Under the pieces are notes generated by a model. It was not told the DNA's origin, made no database searches, and saw nothing but the letters and a program-made list of their open reading frames with translations. A stretch of DNA of 64,000 nucleotides from Nocardia nova SH22a (GTDB lineage Bacteria > Actinomycetota > Actinomycetes > Mycobacteriales > Mycobacteriaceae): the NCBI RefSeq assembly GCF_000523235.1, contig NZ_CP006850.1, positions 3,224,001-3,288,000 of the forward strand. Reading direction: 5' to 3'. Positions 62,004 to 64,000 of the stretch are shown piece after piece (position 1 is the stretch's first letter; each line of letters begins with the position of its first letter). A program made the position numbers and the translations under genes.

Positions 62004-62378
62004 ATGCACGAGTTGGCGATCGCGGAAGCGATCATCGGCGGAATAGAGCACAACGCGGCCGGTCGGCGAGTACACAGCGTGACCGTCGCGGTGGGGGATC
62101 TGTGCGCGGTCGTTCCGGACGCGCTGCGATTCTGCTTCGATCTGGCCGCCGAGGACACGGTGGCCGAGGGGGCGGAGCTGCTGATCGATCCGGTGCCGGG
62201 CCGGGCGCGATGCCGTGGCTGCGGTGCCGATTTCATCCTGCGCGACCCGATCCTGCTGTGCGAATGCGGCAGCGCCGATGTCGAGGTCGTCGCGGGCCGG
62301 GAACTGCGAATCCGATCGATGGAGGTGAGTGATCCATGTGCGCAACCTGCGGATGCGGCGAAGACAGCGCGGCCGTGA
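62004..62378 (+). CDS. hypA: hydrogenase nickel-incorporation protein HypA
   Basis: 124 aa. MHELAIAEAI start is the HypA signature, with H2 as nickel ligand. The zinc site has CRGCG and CECG pairs. It delivers nickel to the [NiFe] active site with HypB, whose gene overlaps its 3' end by 43 bases. The last 20 residues read through into the hypB start and are longer than usual. Confidence 0.92.
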   Translation: MHELAIAEAIIGGIEHNAAGRRVHSVTVAVGDLCAVVPDALRFCFDLAAEDTVAEGAELLIDPVPGRARCRGCGADFILRDPILLCECGSADVEVVAGRELRIRSMEVSDPCAQPADAAKTARP

Positions 62379-63205
62379 TCACCGTGCCGCACGACCACGA
62401 CCACGACCACGACCACGGGCCCGGTGACCATCACCATGGGCACGACCACGGCGGCGGCCACGACCACGGTCCGCACACCCACGACGGCGAGCACGAACAC
62501 GTCCATCTCCCGGCGACCGAAACGGTGACCCTGGAGGAGAAGGTGCTGGCCAAGAACGACGAACTGGCACAACGTAATCGGCAGTGGCTCGCCACGCAGG
62601 ACATCGTCGCGCTCAACGTCACCAGCTCGCCGGGCGCGGGAAAGACCACCCTGCTCGAGCGGACGGTTCGCGAGGTGCCCGACATCCCGGTCGCGGTCGT
62701 CGAGGGCGATCAGGAGACCTTGCTCGATGCCGAGCGGATCCGGGCCACCGGGGCCCGCGTGGTGCAGATCAACACCGGCGCCGGATGTCATCTGGACGCT
62801 CAGATGGTCCGCCAGGCGCTCGACAGTCTCGAACCGCCGCCCGGGTCGGTGGTGTTCATCGAGAACGTCGGAAATCTCGTGTGCCCGGCTCTGTTCGACC
62901 TCGGCGAGCGCGCGAAGGTCGTCATCGTCTCGGTGACCGAGGGCACCGACAAACCGCTGAAATATCCGCACATGTTCGCCGCGGCGGGTCTGGTGCTGAT
63001 CAACAAGGTGGATCTGCTGCCCTATGTCGATTTCGACCTGGATCGGTGCGTGGAATACGCGCGTTCGGTCAATCCCGGCGTGACGATTCTGCCGGTCTCG
63101 GCGACGACGGGCGCCGGCATGGCGGACTGGTATCGGTGGCTGGGCGAGCAGTACCGCTCCGGCGAGATTCCACCCGCGGTTGTCGCAACAAACCGACCGG
63201 CCTAA
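62336..63205 (+). CDS. hypB: hydrogenase nickel-incorporation GTPase HypB
   Basis: 289 aa, GGAGGTGA ribosome site. N-terminal CATCGCG-type cysteine motif, then a histidine-rich stretch of about 40 residues (HDHDHDHDHG) for nickel storage. GTPase domain: P-loop SSPGAGKT, EGDQET, NKVDLLP. The CACGAC repeats at about 62393-62500 are this coding stretch and not a DNA repeat. Confidence 0.94.
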   Translation: MCATCGCGEDSAAVITVPHDHDHDHDHGPGDHHHGHDHGGGHDHGPHTHDGEHEHVHLPATETVTLEEKVLAKNDELAQRNRQWLATQDIVALNVTSSPGAGKTTLLERTVREVPDIPVAVVEGDQETLLDAERIRATGARVVQINTGAGCHLDAQMVRQALDSLEPPPGSVVFIENVGNLVCPALFDLGERAKVVIVSVTEGTDKPLKYPHMFAAAGLVLINKVDLLPYVDFDLDRCVEYARSVNPGVTILPVSATTGAGMADWYRWLGEQYRSGEIPPAVVATNRPA

Positions 63206-63288
63206 ACTGATGTGGTCTGTATCACAGATCGTGACGGCTTCGAGCCGGATCGGCCAGCCCCCGCCCGGTTCGGGAAGGCGGCAAGCTC

Positions 63289-64000
63289 ATGCCCACTCAG
63301 GAAGCAGTTCGGGCCGAGGAAACGCTGATACACGTCCTGTGGATCAACGCCGGCCTCAGTTGTGACGGCGATTCGGTGGCGCTGACTGCCGCCACCCAGC
63401 CCAGCGTCGAGGAGATCGCACTCGGGGCTCTCCCGGGTCTGCCCAAGATCGCCGTACATTGGCCGCTCATCGATTTCGAGTGCGGCCCCACCGGTGGAGC
63501 CGATGATTTCCTGGAATGGTTCTTCAAGGCCGACCGCGGCGAACTCGAGCCGTTCGTCCTGGTCGTCGAGGGATCGATTCCGAACGAGTCATTGCACACC
63601 GAGGGATATTGGTGCGGATTCGGTAACAATCCCGAGACCGACCAGCCGATGACCACCAGTGAATGGCTGGATCGGCTGGCGCCGAAAGCGACCGCGGTGG
63701 TCGCGGTGGGCACCTGCGCCACCTACGGCGGTATCCACGCGATGGCCGGCAATCCCACCGGCGCGATGGGAGTCCCGGACTATCTGGGCTGGGACTGGAA
63801 ATCCAAGGCCGATATCCCCATCGTCTGCGTTCCCGGCTGCCCGATCCAGCCCGACAATCTGTCGGAAACGCTGACCTATCTGCTCTATATGGCGACCGGT
63901 CAGGCGCCGATGATTCCGCTCGACGAGGCGCTGCGCCCCAAATGGCTCTTCGGTGCGACCGTGCACGAGGGCTGCGATCGCGCGGGCTACTACGAACAGG
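63289..64000 (+). CDS. [NiFe]-hydrogenase small subunit, high-affinity actinobacterial type, 3' end beyond window
   Basis: 237 codons open to the window edge from ATG 63289 (GGGAAGG upstream). WINAGLSCDGDSVALTAAT with the first cluster cysteine, DFECGPTGG, EGSIPNE, GTCATYGG and VPGCPIQPDN are small-subunit cluster motifs. The wording matches the group 1h (Hhy) small subunits, which scavenge atmospheric hydrogen. No Tat signal peptide is present, as in that group. The large subunit should follow outside the window. Confidence 0.9.
   Translation, partial: MPTQEAVRAEETLIHVLWINAGLSCDGDSVALTAATQPSVEEIALGALPGLPKIAVHWPLIDFECGPTGGADDFLEWFFKADRGELEPFVLVVEGSIPNESLHTEGYWCGFGNNPETDQPMTTSEWLDRLAPKATAVVAVGTCATYGGIHAMAGNPTGAMGVPDYLGWDWKSKADIPIVCVPGCPIQPDNLSETLTYLLYMATGQAPMIPLDEALRPKWLFGATVHEGCDRAGYYEQ

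Noticed and set aside
62393..62500. CACGAC tandem repeat
   Set aside because: It is the coding sequence for the histidine/aspartate-rich stretch of HypB.
1..64000. tRNA, rRNA, CRISPR or insertion sequence
   Set aside because: I looked for tRNA-like cloverleaf ends, regular spaced repeats and transposase motifs and saw none.

Overview
The window is high-GC actinobacterial DNA. An mce operon, two antigen-85-type mycolyltransferase homologues, many secreted lipases, AT-poor codon use, and several TetR, P450 and acyl-CoA dehydrogenase genes point to a mycolic-acid-containing member of the Corynebacteriales. Nocardia is the best guess, with Rhodococcus or a relative possible; this is inference from gene content, not from a marker gene. 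I saw no rRNA, tRNA, CRISPR array or insertion sequence.

Layout. 1-10.3 kb: a PucR/CdaR-type regulator cut by the window edge, a 73-aa small gene, two secreted lipases, a second PucR-type regulator overlapping a mycolyltransferase-like esterase, a YdcF protein, another lipase and a second mycolyltransferase-like esterase. 10.3-20 kb: Lrp/AsnC regulator, VOC protein, a frameshifted type-B carboxylesterase, DoxX-like protein, AarF/UbiB kinase, extradiol dioxygenase, and a MoxR-type AAA+ ATPase with a VWA partner. 20-30.3 kb: a minus-strand mce operon (yrbEA, yrbEB, mceA-F, an Mce-associated protein, an SDR). 30.5-33.6 kb: a TetR regulator, then a P450-SDR-ferredoxin operon. A 45-bp operator with four repeats of one half-site lies before the mce operon and TetR gene, and a related operator lies before the P450 operon, so the TetR probably controls both. 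33.7-35 kb: a fused double-TetR regulator.

35.1-49.3 kb is a second catabolic region: P450 plus two acyl-CoA dehydrogenases (minus); an operon of a binding protein without signal peptide, an AveC-like membrane protein, a NorD-like VWA protein, a NorQ-like AAA+ ATPase, an amidohydrolase and an SDR (plus); an AveC-like remnant; an aldehyde dehydrogenase; and a mycofactocin-type SDR. A 17-bp motif, GGAACGAATWTTMGGTT, occurs four times only in this region, three times in promoter positions, and ties the units into one probable regulon.

51.1-60.9 kb holds what I consider the most interesting content: two paralogous cassettes of four membrane proteins, including single-span peptides of only 32 and 39 aa. 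Each cassette follows a paralogous TetR gene. Cassette B also carries a NorD/NorQ pair between the two peptide genes; cassette A lacks it. I do not recognise the family. Gene order and the NorD/NorQ pair suggest an uncharacterised membrane complex, perhaps a metalloenzyme matured by a MoxR/VWA machine. An epoxide-hydrolase-like protein, a third TetR and a kinase-like phosphotransferase lie between or at the ends of the cassettes. Upstream are an orphan SigK-like sigma factor and a hydrolase gene preceded by a near-perfect IdeR/DtxR iron box.

61.4-64 kb: a small VOC protein, then hypA, hypB and the start of a [NiFe]-hydrogenase small subunit resembling the high-affinity actinobacterial type; the operon continues beyond the window.
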